Shown here: one piece after another, positions 16,170 to 24,689 of the stretch
How the letters are laid out: each line of letters starts with the position of its first letter
Position numbering within the stretch: position 1 is the first letter of the stretch
Assembly: GCF_916618755.1 (NCBI RefSeq)
Contig: NZ_CAKAKB010000004.1
Location: forward strand, 372,001-436,000
Reading direction: 5' to 3'
DNA from: Actinotalea sp. Marseille-Q4924
Lineage (GTDB): Bacteria > Actinomycetota > Actinomycetes > Actinomycetales > Cellulomonadaceae
DNA: 64,000 bases
The notes under the pieces: model-generated
Database searches by the model: none
The model's input: only the letters and a program-made list of their open reading frames with translations
What the model was told of the DNA's origin: nothing
Translations under genes and position numbers: made by a program

Positions 16170-16610
16170 ATGGAGGCGGAGCGCACCACGGACGAGACGC
16201 CGACCGCCGTCGAGGACGACGGACCGTTCTTCCACGGCACGAAGGCCGACCTGCGCGTGGGCGACGTCCTCGAGCCGGGCCGGGCGTCGAACTACGGGAC
16301 GCGGCGGACGGCCAGGTTCGTCTACCTCACGGCGACGCTGGACGCGGCGACCTGGGGAGCCGAGCTCGCCGTCGGCGCCGGGCGTGGCCGCATCTACCGC
16401 GTGGAGCCCACCGGACCTCTCGAGAACGACCCGAACCTCACGGACAAGCGGTTCCCCGGCAACCCGACGCGGTCGTACCGCACGCGGGACGCGGTGCGGG
16501 TGGTGGGCGAGGTCGAGGACTGGCAGGGCCACCCACCGGGGGTGCTCCAGGCGATGCGGGACCACCTCGAGCAGCTCGAGGCGGACGGCGTCGAGGCGAT
16601 CGAGGACTGA
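16170..16610 (+). CDS. arr: NAD(+)-rifampin ADP-ribosyltransferase
   Basis: 146 residues, the usual Arr length. It transfers ADP-ribose from NAD to the ansa hydroxyl of rifamycins, inactivating them. The H-Y-D triad is present as His22 (FFHGTKADL), Tyr52 (VYLTATLD) and Asp87 (ENDPNLTDKRFPGNP), each three positions later than in the Mycobacterium smegmatis enzyme (His19, Tyr49, Asp84). The RSYRTRDAVRVVGEVEDW block is also typical. The ATG at 16170 follows GGAGGGGGAG. It is chromosomal, with base composition like its neighbours and no mobile element beside it, so it is probably intrinsic. Confidence 0.93.
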   Translation: MEAERTTDETPTAVEDDGPFFHGTKADLRVGDVLEPGRASNYGTRRTARFVYLTATLDAATWGAELAVGAGRGRIYRVEPTGPLENDPNLTDKRFPGNPTRSYRTRDAVRVVGEVEDWQGHPPGVLQAMRDHLEQLEADGVEAIED

Positions 16611-16691
16611 CCGCGCGGGCAGCGGGGCCGCCGTGGCCGCGCTGCGTGGAGCATTCGGGTGACGCCCGGTCGCATCGTCCGGACGCGGACC

Positions 16692-16697
16692 TACGGT
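16692..16697 (+). promoter_or_regulatory. -10 element of a probable leaderless promoter
   Basis: TACGGT lies six bases before the ATG at 16704, leaving no room for a ribosome site; transcription would begin at or next to the start codon. The same arrangement recurs at many genes in this window. Confidence 0.5.
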
Positions 16698-16703
16698 GCT
16701 GCC

Positions 16704-18155
16704 ATGACAGCAGGGGTGGGGACGAGGGTGGGCGAGATCTGCGGGATCCCCACCCTGCACATGGACAGGCCGGGACTGACCAAGGCGGCGCTGTACGTCG
16801 GCGCCGGCTGGGCAGACGAGACGTTCGCGTCCCGCGGCGTCACGCACACCGTCGAGCACCTCGTCATGCACGGCACGACGCGGGGCCGGTTCGAGGCGAA
16901 CGCGTCCGTGATCATGCACCGGACGGGCTTCTGGGCGACGGGCCGCACGGAGCAGGTCGGCCGCTTCCTCGAGGAGGTCGCGGCCGGCATCCGCGCGCTG
17001 CCGCTGGACCGGCTCGAGCACGAGGCGAAGGTGCTGCAGGCCGAGGCGGGCGAGCCCGGGTACGGACCGCACGACGCGATGCTCAAGTCGCGCTACGGGC
17101 ACGAGGGGCCGGGACTGTCCATGTTCTGGGGGTCCGGCCCGCTGGCGACGGACCCGGACGTCGTCCTGGAGCACGCGCGCCGGTGGTTCGTCCGGGGGAA
17201 TGCGGTGCTCGCCGTCGTCGGGCCGATGCCGGACGGCCTCGACCTGACGCTGCCCGAGGGCGAGGCGCCGCCGCGGACCTTCACCGACATCAGCCGCCCG
17301 GGCGTCGTCACCTTCGACGTCCAGGACCCCGTCGTGTCCTTCGTCGTGCCCGACGGCGTCGCCGCGCGCGCCGTCGCTGGCGCCATGGGGCACCGGCTGG
17401 AGGAGGACCTCAGGCACGGCAACGGCGAGGTGTACGGGATCGTCCCCGAGGTCATCCGGCTGCCCGGCACCGGCACCCTGCTCGTCCAGCTCGCTGCCAA
17501 GAGCGGCCCCGGCGCGGCGAAGACCGTCGCAGAGGCGATGGCCCGGGAGCTGGACCACCGCGTCCGCACGGGCGTGACCGCCGACGAGCTCGAGGAGATG
17601 CTCGAGTGGTGGGACGTCGCGGACAGCGACCCGGACGAGGTCGGGGACCTGGAGATGGAGGCGGAGCGGCTCCTCAGCGGGCTGCCGCCGCTCACGTTCG
17701 CCGAGGCACGGGCCCGGGCCGAGGCGCTCCGCCCCGCCGAGGTCGCCGCGATGATGCGCGACGCGTCGGCCACCGCACTGCTCATGGTGCCGCGCGGCGT
17801 CGAGCCGGAGACGCACCTGCCCGACGGGACGAGCTGCGCCGCCTCGGACGTCATGACGACGACGCCCCTGCGACGCCGGTTCCGCGCCAAGGCGCCGCGG
17901 GGCGTGGCGCTGGGCTTCGACGGCGACGTCGTGGAGTGCCGCGACGAGGACGGTGACGTCCACAGCATCCGGGTCGAGGAGATCGTCGGGGTGGGCGTCG
18001 ACGGCGCGGCCCGCGAGCTCATCGGCCGGGGTGGTTGCTTCATCACCGTGGACCCGCGCGACTTCGCCGGTGCGGACGCGATCGTCCGCGCCGTCGACGC
18101 GCGCGTCCCGGCCGGCCACCGGTTCGACCTCGCGGCGTGGTTCGCCGGGACCTGA
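16704..18155 (+). CDS. M16-family metallopeptidase-like protein
   Basis: 483 residues. The M16 zinc motif HxxEH is present at residues 48-52 (THTVEHLVMHGT), with candidate third ligands among glutamates 106-114 (LEHEAKVLQAEAGE). Length matches a single M16 protein with N- and C-terminal halves. The last 100 residues (FRAKAPRGVALGFDGDVVEC; FITVDPRDFAGADAIV) look like a separate small beta domain, possibly PH-like. No signal peptide is seen, so it probably acts in the cytosol. Substrate unknown. An in-frame start at 16659 is possible, but the TACGGT just before 16704 supports the later one. Confidence 0.75.
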   Translation: MTAGVGTRVGEICGIPTLHMDRPGLTKAALYVGAGWADETFASRGVTHTVEHLVMHGTTRGRFEANASVIMHRTGFWATGRTEQVGRFLEEVAAGIRALPLDRLEHEAKVLQAEAGEPGYGPHDAMLKSRYGHEGPGLSMFWGSGPLATDPDVVLEHARRWFVRGNAVLAVVGPMPDGLDLTLPEGEAPPRTFTDISRPGVVTFDVQDPVVSFVVPDGVAARAVAGAMGHRLEEDLRHGNGEVYGIVPEVIRLPGTGTLLVQLAAKSGPGAAKTVAEAMARELDHRVRTGVTADELEEMLEWWDVADSDPDEVGDLEMEAERLLSGLPPLTFAEARARAEALRPAEVAAMMRDASATALLMVPRGVEPETHLPDGTSCAASDVMTTTPLRRRFRAKAPRGVALGFDGDVVECRDEDGDVHSIRVEEIVGVGVDGAARELIGRGGCFITVDPRDFAGADAIVRAVDARVPAGHRFDLAAWFAGT

Positions 18156-18183
18156 CGCGGCCGCCGCACCCGGCCCTGCCGCC

Positions 18184-18699
18184 TCAGCGCAGCAGCGCCT
18201 CCAGGTCGGGGGCGTAGACGGTCATCCAGTGCGGCTGCAGGCGGTAGTAGACGACGTCGGTGTCCCAGTCGAAGGCGTCCCCGCCGTAGAGCTCCTGCAG
18301 GTACGTCCGCACCTCCGCCCAGTCGGTCGCGGGGTCGGCGCCGAGGGGGTTGAGCTCCTCCACCCGGCCGTGGGCGAAGACGCCCAGGTCCTCGCCGCGC
18401 AGGTGGGCCACGCTGGCCGCCGGCCGTGCGGCGAGATGCCCCGCCTTCGCCGCCGAGCGGGCGGTGCCGAAGACCCACCGGCCGTGCCAGAAGTGGCCGT
18501 CCGCGCCGCTGATCCGCGGCTCCCCGCTCGCCGTGACGGTCGAGAGGGCAAGGGTGCACATGCCGGTCAGCACCGCGGTCAGCTGCGCCGCGGTGATCGT
18601 GCGGCTCGCCACGATCGACCTCAGGTGGCCCGTGGAGCGGGAGAGGGACGCGTCGAGCAGGGCCTGGAGCTCGACGAGCTCGTCAGTGGTCTCGTGCAC
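18184..18699 (-). CDS. Pyridoxamine 5'-phosphate oxidase-like (split-barrel FMN) protein
   Basis: 171 residues. The split-barrel FMN fold is suggested by LSTVTASGEPRISGADGHFW, WVFGTARSAAKAGHLAARP and the downstream VAHLRGEDLGVFAHG strands. Relatives bind FMN or F420 and reduce varied substrates; the exact one cannot be told. I favour the GTG at 18699 because TACCGT sits seven bases before it (leaderless form) and the protein then begins HETTDELVELQALLDAS. An ATG at 18729 would add ten residues. Confidence 0.7.
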   Translation of the reverse strand: MHETTDELVELQALLDASLSRSTGHLRSIVASRTITAAQLTAVLTGMCTLALSTVTASGEPRISGADGHFWHGRWVFGTARSAAKAGHLAARPAASVAHLRGEDLGVFAHGRVEELNPLGADPATDWAEVRTYLQELYGGDAFDWDTDVVYYRLQPHWMTVYAPDLEALLR

Positions 18700-18779
18700 G
18701 AGAACGACGGTAGACCCGCCCACCGACATCGGATCGCCCCGGTCGCTCAGGACGTCCCGGTCCCGGTCGACAGTCCTGC

Positions 18780-19256
18780 GTGAGCATCTTCCGACGGCGG
18801 GCCGGGCGTGACGGGGACGCGCGTGGCGCGGAGCCGTACGACGCGACGAGCGCCCCGCCCCCGCCGACCGGTGAGCCGTCGCCGCAGGTGCACGAGCTCG
18901 CCTCCTTCGCGCTCGCGCACGCCGTCCGCTCGGTGGTGCCCGAGGGCGGGCCGCTCATCCCGTTCACGCTCCTGGAGACCGCCGAGGGACGCTCGCTGCA
19001 CCGGTTCGCCGGTGAGCTGGGCGCGGCGGTCGAGCACGCCCGGCACCAGGTGCGGGGCTCGGGAGCCGTGCGCGCCGCCGTGGCGTGGGACGGCTACCTC
19101 ACGAGCGAGGGCCGGCGCGAGGACGCGCTGTTCGTCCAGGCGTCCGAGCCGGGTCAGCCCAGCGTCGTCGTCGCGCACCGGTACGTCGAGACGGCCGACG
19201 GCGCGCGGGCCGTCGGTGAGCCGCTCACCGTCGGCCGCGGGGCGCCCCTGCTCTGA
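18780..19256 (+). CDS. Hypothetical protein
   Basis: 158 residues, unrecognised. A basic N-terminus (IFRRRAGRDG) and a proline-rich stretch precede a mixed alpha/beta region (VHELASFALAHAVRSVVPEG; AVRAAVAWDGYLTSEGRR; VVVAHRYVETADG). There is no membrane segment or signal peptide. The start is a GTG at 18780, near the divergent FMN protein. No function is offered. Confidence 0.55.
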   Translation: MSIFRRRAGRDGDARGAEPYDATSAPPPPTGEPSPQVHELASFALAHAVRSVVPEGGPLIPFTLLETAEGRSLHRFAGELGAAVEHARHQVRGSGAVRAAVAWDGYLTSEGRREDALFVQASEPGQPSVVVAHRYVETADGARAVGEPLTVGRGAPLL

Positions 19257-19290
19257 CCGGCGCACCAGGGCCGTGGGGCAGAGTGGGGCG

Positions 19291-19743
19291 GTGATCAGTC
19301 TCCGCTCCCTCGCCCGCACAGCCCTCGGTGGCGCCCTCGCGTTCGCCGGGACGACCCACCTGACGGTCGCGCGCGAGGAGTTCCAGGCCCAGGTGCCGCC
19401 GTGGTTCCCGGCGGACCCGGACGCCGTCGTCGTGGTGTCGGGGTGGGTCGAGATCGCGCTCGGGCTGGCCCTGCTGGCGGCGCCACGGCGTCACCGGTGG
19501 GTCGTCGGGTGGGTCGTGGCGGCGTTCTTCGTGGCGATCTTCCCAGGCAACGTCTCGCAGCTCGTGACCCGCACCGACGGGTTCGGGCTGGACAGCGACG
19601 CGGCCCGCGCGGTCCGGCTCCTGTTCCAGCCGCTGCTCGTGGTGTGGGCCCTGTGGTCCACGGGTGCGTGGGGGGAGTGGCGGGCGCGTCGTCGCGGGAC
19701 GACGACGGCGCGCCCGCGGGACGCCGTCAGCGACCACCGGTGA
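19291..19743 (+). CDS. DoxX-like four-helix membrane protein
   Basis: 150 residues with about four hydrophobic segments (TALGGALAFAGTTHLTV; WVEIALGLALLAAP; WVVAAFFVAIFPGNVSQL; LLFQPLLVVWALW). The pattern and the FPGN motif match small DoxX/DUF4267-type proteins, which have no well-established role. The start is the GTG at 19291. It overlaps the convergent aldo/keto reductase gene by 17 bases at the 3' ends. Confidence 0.7.
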   Translation: MISLRSLARTALGGALAFAGTTHLTVAREEFQAQVPPWFPADPDAVVVVSGWVEIALGLALLAAPRRHRWVVGWVVAAFFVAIFPGNVSQLVTRTDGFGLDSDAARAVRLLFQPLLVVWALWSTGAWGEWRARRRGTTTARPRDAVSDHR

Positions 19744-20758
19744 GCTTGCGGTCCCGCTGCTGAACCCCCGCCGTCCCGTAGGGGTAGTCGTCCACCCGCG
19801 GGGCGCTGACCTCCGTCAGGCGCCGCAGCTCCTCCGGGGCGAGCTCCAGGTCCGCGGCGCCGAGGTTGTCCGTGAGCTGCTCGACCGTCCGCGCGCCGAG
19901 GATCACCGACGTCACCGCCGGCTGGGCGGCGAGCCAGGCCAGCGCGACCTGCGACATGGACGCCTCGTGCGCGTCCGCGACCTCCCGGACGACGTCCAGC
20001 ACCGCCCAGGTCCGCTCGTCGGCGTTGCGCGCCGCCCACGCCTCCATGCCCCGCGCCGGGTTCTCGCCGAGCCGCGTCGCGCCGGTCGGGTCCACGTCGC
20101 GCTCGTACTTGCCGCTCAGCCACCCACCGGCCAGCGGGGACCACGGCAGCAGCCCCATCCCCGCGTCCAACGCCGCCGGCACCACCTCGTGCTCGATGTC
20201 GCGGACGAGGAGGTTGTACTGCGGCTGCAGGGTCACCGGCGCCGCCCAGCCGTGCGCCCGCGCGACGTGGACCGCCTTGGTGAGCTGCCAGCCGAGGAAG
20301 TTCGAGAAGCCGTAGTAGCCGATCTTGCCGGCGGCGACCGCGTCGTCGAGGAAGCGCAGCGTCTCCTCCACCGGGGTGTGCGCGTCCCAGGCGTGGAGCT
20401 GGTACAGGTCGACGTGCTCCACGCCGAGGCGCCGCAGCGACGCGTCGAGCGCCGTCCGCAGGTGACGGCGCGACAGCCCCAGGTCGTTCGGGCCGGCACC
20501 CATGGGGAACCGGCCCTTCGTGGCGAGGACCAGCTGCTCCGCGTCGGTCGGGTGGGCGGCGAGCCAGCGGCCGATGATCTCCTCGGAGACGCCGGTGCTG
20601 TAGACGTCGGCGCTGTCGACGCACGTGCCGCCCGCCTCGACGAAGGCCGTGAGGATCGCACCGGACGTCTCCTCGTCCGCCTCCGCGCCGAAGGTCATGG
20701 TGCCGAGCGTGTGGGTGGAGACGACGGTGCCGCTGCGGCCGAGCGTGCGGTACTGCAT
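19727..20758 (-). CDS. Aldo/keto reductase
   Basis: 343 residues, (alpha/beta)8 NADPH-dependent oxidoreductase. The tetrad is visible as Asp and Tyr in DSADVYSTGVSEE, Lys in LATKGRF and His in YQLHAWD. The N-terminal MQYRTLGRSGTVVSTHTLG and the C-terminal VILGARTVEQLTDNL are characteristic of the YajO/Tas-type group. Substrate unknown, probably an aldehyde or ketone. The ATG at 20758 follows GAGGAGG. Confidence 0.9.
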   Translation of the reverse strand: MQYRTLGRSGTVVSTHTLGTMTFGAEADEETSGAILTAFVEAGGTCVDSADVYSTGVSEEIIGRWLAAHPTDAEQLVLATKGRFPMGAGPNDLGLSRRHLRTALDASLRRLGVEHVDLYQLHAWDAHTPVEETLRFLDDAVAAGKIGYYGFSNFLGWQLTKAVHVARAHGWAAPVTLQPQYNLLVRDIEHEVVPAALDAGMGLLPWSPLAGGWLSGKYERDVDPTGATRLGENPARGMEAWAARNADERTWAVLDVVREVADAHEASMSQVALAWLAAQPAVTSVILGARTVEQLTDNLGAADLELAPEELRRLTEVSAPRVDDYPYGTAGVQQRDRKLTGGR

Positions 20759-20902
20759 GGGGTCCTCCTCGCGGACGTGACGGTGTGCCACGTCGACCCC
20801 ACCACCGTGCGGGCTGCTCCGCCCGGTGAGACGGGTCCGGATCGTCCAGCGAGGGGGCTTGATCGCTACAGTGCGGTCGAGATCCAGGCATGAGGGGGGC
20901 CG

Positions 20903-23803
20903 ATGGCGCCGGGCCGACTGGGAGCGCGACCACTCCCCGGCCTGCCCCCGCTCTGGCGGGCCGCGCCGGGGAGGCTGCTCCGGACCGCCGCCTGGTTCTG
21001 GACGCTCGCCGCGGCGACAGCACTCCTCGTGGCGGCCGTCGTCTCGATCCCGCTGTTCGAGCGATCGGTCGCGGCCGGCGCCTTCGACGCGGAGATCAGC
21101 GCCGTCGACCCCGACGACGTCGGCCGCAACAGCCCGAACGTGCGCGTCATCATCCCGGGCGTGCTGCCGGAGCGCCTGGACGAGCAGGCGCGTGAGCTCC
21201 TGGACGACGTGCCCGTCCTCACGACGCCCGTCGTGTCCACCTTCGGCTCCGCCGAACGGCTGAGCCCGCGCGTCGTCACCTCCTTCGTGCGGGCGGGGGA
21301 CGCCCAGGTCCGCGCGACGCTGCACCACCGTGACGGCGCGGTCGAGGCGCTCGCCGAGGCGCTGGGCGTCCCCGCCCGGCCCGGCGCCTGGATCGCGGAG
21401 GACGTCGCCGCGGAGCTCGGCGTGGAGGTGGGGGACACGGTCCTCGCCGCGGTCCAGATGCGCGTCGGCTCGAGCGTCACCGACCCCGCGCCGCAGGCGG
21501 TGCCCCCGGAGGACGGCTCGGAGCCGGAGCCGCTGCCCCCCGCCACGGTCGAGGTGGTCGGGGTCTTCCCGACCGCCGAGGACTCCGTCCTCCCGGCGGT
21601 GGTGGACGAGGACGCCTTCGTCACGACCCCGCGCGACCTGCCCACAGCCGGTGACGGCAGGGGCCGCTCGGCACTCCTCCTCGTGGACCGCGAGTCCTTC
21701 GACCGGCTCGTGCTGGCCTCCGGGGAGCAGCCGATGTGGGTGGCCGACCTCCGCCTGCCGACCCGCCCCACAGCGGACGAGGTGCGGCGGGCCGCCGCCG
21801 CCGTGACGGAGCTGAGCCGGCAGGCCTTCCGGGAGGGCGGCAGGATCCAGCTCATCTCCGAGGGCGCCCTGCCCCAGGAGACCGACGCGCAGCTCGCGAC
21901 CGGCCTGCGGGAGATCGTCGACCGCGCCGAGGTGACGACGCGCGTCGCGCAGGACCAGGTCCGCTCGACCGCGTGGGCCGGGGTGGCCTTGGGCGTGCTG
22001 GCCGTCGCCGGCGGCGCGGTGCTCCTCCACGCCGGACGCCGCCACGAGTACGGCCTGGCCACCAGCGTGGGGCTGCGCCCGGTGTCCGTCGTCGGCCTGG
22101 CGACCCTCGAGGCCGTGCCGCCGCTCCTGCTCGGCACGGCCCTGGGCGCCGTCGTCAGCCGGCTGGGGGTGCCGCTCATCGGGCCGTCCCCGGACGTGGG
22201 TCCCGACGCCCTCGCCGTCACCCTGGCCTGGTCGGCCACGGCGCTCGCGGTCGCCCTCGTCGCGGTCGGCCTCAGCGCTGCCATGACGGCTGCCGCCATG
22301 ACGCGCACGGCAGCACCGGGCTTCGGCCGACGGCGCCGCGGGGTCCCCTGGCAGGTGCTCCTCCTCACGGCGTCGGTCGTCACGGGTGTCGGGCTCGCGG
22401 ACTCGGGCGCGGCCCGGTCGCCGGGGATCCTCGCGGTAGCGTTCCCCGTCCTCGTCGCGACCACCGTCGCGGGTCTTCTGCTCGCGGCCGTGCGCGTGCG
22501 CCCGCCGTGGCGGGGGACGGGTCGGGACCGGCTCGGGACGGCCGGCTGGCTCGCCACGCGCCGGGTGCGCCGGTCGCCGCGCGAGGCGACGGCGACCGTG
22601 GTCGTGGTCGCGGTCGGGACGTCGCTGGCGGTGTGGTCCGTGGCGGCCGACCGGGGCGTCGACCGGGGCGTCGACGACAAGGTCGCCGTCGTCGCCGGCG
22701 CCGAGACGCGCGCCGACATCGCCGGTCCGTGGGAGGCGGCGGACCTCCCGGCCCCGCTGCCGGACGCCCCGCCGGAGGTGGGTGATCCCGACACCGCGGA
22801 GATCCTGGCGCCGCCCGTGCCCGAGCTCGACGGCAGCACCTTCGTCTGGCGGGCCGCCGTCACCGTCCCGCCGCGGTTCGGCCAGCTCGACCTGCTCGTC
22901 GTCGACGCCGCGACCTTCGCGGAGCACGCCCTCTGGGGTGCCTCCGGGGCGCTCCAGCCCGGTCGCGACGCGCTCGCCCTCCTGGTCGACGGGCCGGTCC
23001 AGGCGGAGGCGCGGACCGGCAGGGCGACGAGCAGCCCCGAGCTGCCCGTCGTCCTCGTCGGCCCGGCGTGGTCGGCGGACCCCGGCACCGTCAGCGGCGC
23101 CGACGAGTGGAGCTTCCGCTACCGGCCGGTCGCCCGCGTCGCGGCGTTCCCCGGCGTCACGGGGCGGGCGCTCGTCGTCGACGCCACCAGCTTCCTCAGC
23201 ACGATCCCCGGGGCCGTGCACCCGTCCGTGGAGCGTCCACCGATCTCCCCGCCCACGGTCCTCGACACCGAGCTGTGGTCGACGCGGCCTGTCGCGGAGG
23301 TGACCGACTTCCTCGCCGCACGCGAGGTGAGCGCGCCGGTGCAGACGCGGACCGAGGCCGAGCAGACCCCCGGCCTGCGCGGGGCGTCCTGGCCGCTGGA
23401 CTACCTCGTCGCCCTCGGCGCGTGCGCTGCGCTGCTGGCCCTCGTCGCGATGGTGCTGCACGGCGTGCGCGCCGCGGACCGGGACCGACTGGGGGAGGTC
23501 ATGCTGCGGCGCATGGGCATGCCGGCGGCACGCCTGCGACAGGCCCGAGCCCGCGAGGTGGTGTGGGCGCTCGGCCTCGCGGGGCTGGCCGCGCTGCTGA
23601 CCGTCGGCGGGATCGCCGTCGCCGGCCCCCCGCTCGTCGACCCGGCGCCGCGCCTCGCGCCGCTCGTCCGGCCGATCGTGACGTGGGGGGACGTCGTCGT
23701 CCTCGTGGTCGCGCTCGCGGCCGCGACCGTCCTGGTGACGACGGTCGCGCGACGGCGGTCCGCGGCCGTACCGGTGGGGGAGGTGCTGCGCGGTGAGGAC
23801 TGA
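20903..23803 (+). CDS. ABC transporter permease, tandem FtsX/MacB-type
   Basis: 966 residues. A first membrane helix (FWTLAAATALLVAAVVSIPL) is followed by a large external region, a helix cluster from about residue 355 (AWAGVALGVLAVAGGAVLL; AVTLAWSATALAVALVAVG), a second external region, and a final cluster (YLVALGACAALLALVAMVL; ALGLAGLAALLTVGG; VVVLVVALAAATVLV). This is a two-fold FtsX arrangement in one chain, as in lipid or lipoprotein exporters. The ATG at 20903 has a G-rich ribosome site; TACAGT near 20871 may be its -10. The ATPase gene starts inside its 3' end. Confidence 0.85.
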   Translation: MAPGRLGARPLPGLPPLWRAAPGRLLRTAAWFWTLAAATALLVAAVVSIPLFERSVAAGAFDAEISAVDPDDVGRNSPNVRVIIPGVLPERLDEQARELLDDVPVLTTPVVSTFGSAERLSPRVVTSFVRAGDAQVRATLHHRDGAVEALAEALGVPARPGAWIAEDVAAELGVEVGDTVLAAVQMRVGSSVTDPAPQAVPPEDGSEPEPLPPATVEVVGVFPTAEDSVLPAVVDEDAFVTTPRDLPTAGDGRGRSALLLVDRESFDRLVLASGEQPMWVADLRLPTRPTADEVRRAAAAVTELSRQAFREGGRIQLISEGALPQETDAQLATGLREIVDRAEVTTRVAQDQVRSTAWAGVALGVLAVAGGAVLLHAGRRHEYGLATSVGLRPVSVVGLATLEAVPPLLLGTALGAVVSRLGVPLIGPSPDVGPDALAVTLAWSATALAVALVAVGLSAAMTAAAMTRTAAPGFGRRRRGVPWQVLLLTASVVTGVGLADSGAARSPGILAVAFPVLVATTVAGLLLAAVRVRPPWRGTGRDRLGTAGWLATRRVRRSPREATATVVVVAVGTSLAVWSVAADRGVDRGVDDKVAVVAGAETRADIAGPWEAADLPAPLPDAPPEVGDPDTAEILAPPVPELDGSTFVWRAAVTVPPRFGQLDLLVVDAATFAEHALWGASGALQPGRDALALLVDGPVQAEARTGRATSSPELPVVLVGPAWSADPGTVSGADEWSFRYRPVARVAAFPGVTGRALVVDATSFLSTIPGAVHPSVERPPISPPTVLDTELWSTRPVAEVTDFLAAREVSAPVQTRTEAEQTPGLRGASWPLDYLVALGACAALLALVAMVLHGVRAADRDRLGEVMLRRMGMPAARLRQARAREVVWALGLAGLAALLTVGGIAVAGPPLVDPAPRLAPLVRPIVTWGDVVVLVVALAAATVLVTTVARRRSAAVPVGEVLRGED

Positions 23804-24689
23804 GGCGGTCCCGGCGCCGGCGGTTCCCGAGAGCGGCCAGGTGACCGTCGTCTGCGAGGGCCTCGTGCGCGTGTACCGGTCCGGGACGGGTGAGGCCCAT
23901 GCGCTGCGCGGTGTCGACGTGACGTTCCGCGCCGGCGCCGTGACCGCGATCGCCGGGCCGTCCGGCTCGGGCAAGTCGAGCCTGCTGCGGATGCTGGCGC
24001 TGCAGGACCTGCCCAGCGCCGGCCGGCTCGTGCTGCTGGGGAACGACGTCGGCTCGCTGCGACGGCGCGGCGTGCGGCGCCTGCGTCGTCGGCACGTGTC
24101 GTTCGTCGAGCAGCGCTCCTCCCGCGGCCTGTTCCCGCACCTCACCGCCGCGGAGCACGTGCACCAGGTGGCCGTCCTGCGCGCCGACGACGGCGCCGCG
24201 GCTCCGGGCCGGAGGTCGTCGGGCAGGGCGCTGGACGCCATGGCCGTGCTCCGCACCGTGGGGCTCGAGCACCGCGCCGGGAGCCGCCCCGCCACGCTGT
24301 CCGGCGGGGAGCAGCAGCGCCTCGCGGTCGCCCTCGCCCTGCTGGGCACCCCGGACGTCGTGGTCGCCGACGAGCCCACCGCCGAGCTGGACCACGACAA
24401 CACCGACGCCGTCCTCGCGGCGCTCGCCGGGGCCGCCGACCGCGGCAGCACGGTCGTGCTGAGCACCCACGACGAGCGGGCGCTCCGCGTCGCCGACCGG
24501 GTGCTCCGGCTGCGCCACGGCGTCCTGTCCTCCGAGCAGGTGCTGCGCGGCCACCACCTCGCGACGATCGACTCCACCGGCCGGGTCCAGCTGCCGCCCG
24601 ACGCCCTGCTGCACTTCCCGGACGGCCGGGCGCTGCTCGACGTCACCGAGGACGGCGTGGTCCTGCGACGCCCGGACGGCACGCCGTGA
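23793..24689 (+). CDS. ABC transporter ATP-binding protein (first of two)
   Basis: 298 residues. Walker A is GPSGSGKSSLLRM (about 54-66), the signature is LSGGEQQRLAVALALL (about 169), Walker B is VVVADEPTAELD and the H-loop is STHDERAL. A 60-residue C-terminal extension (TIDSTGRVQLPPDALLHF) is unusual and may fold as a small regulatory beta domain. LolD/MacB-like. It overlaps the permease gene by 11 bases and the next ATPase gene by four. Confidence 0.88.
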   Translation: MRTEAVPAPAVPESGQVTVVCEGLVRVYRSGTGEAHALRGVDVTFRAGAVTAIAGPSGSGKSSLLRMLALQDLPSAGRLVLLGNDVGSLRRRGVRRLRRRHVSFVEQRSSRGLFPHLTAAEHVHQVAVLRADDGAAAPGRRSSGRALDAMAVLRTVGLEHRAGSRPATLSGGEQQRLAVALALLGTPDVVVADEPTAELDHDNTDAVLAALAGAADRGSTVVLSTHDERALRVADRVLRLRHGVLSSEQVLRGHHLATIDSTGRVQLPPDALLHFPDGRALLDVTEDGVVLRRPDGTP

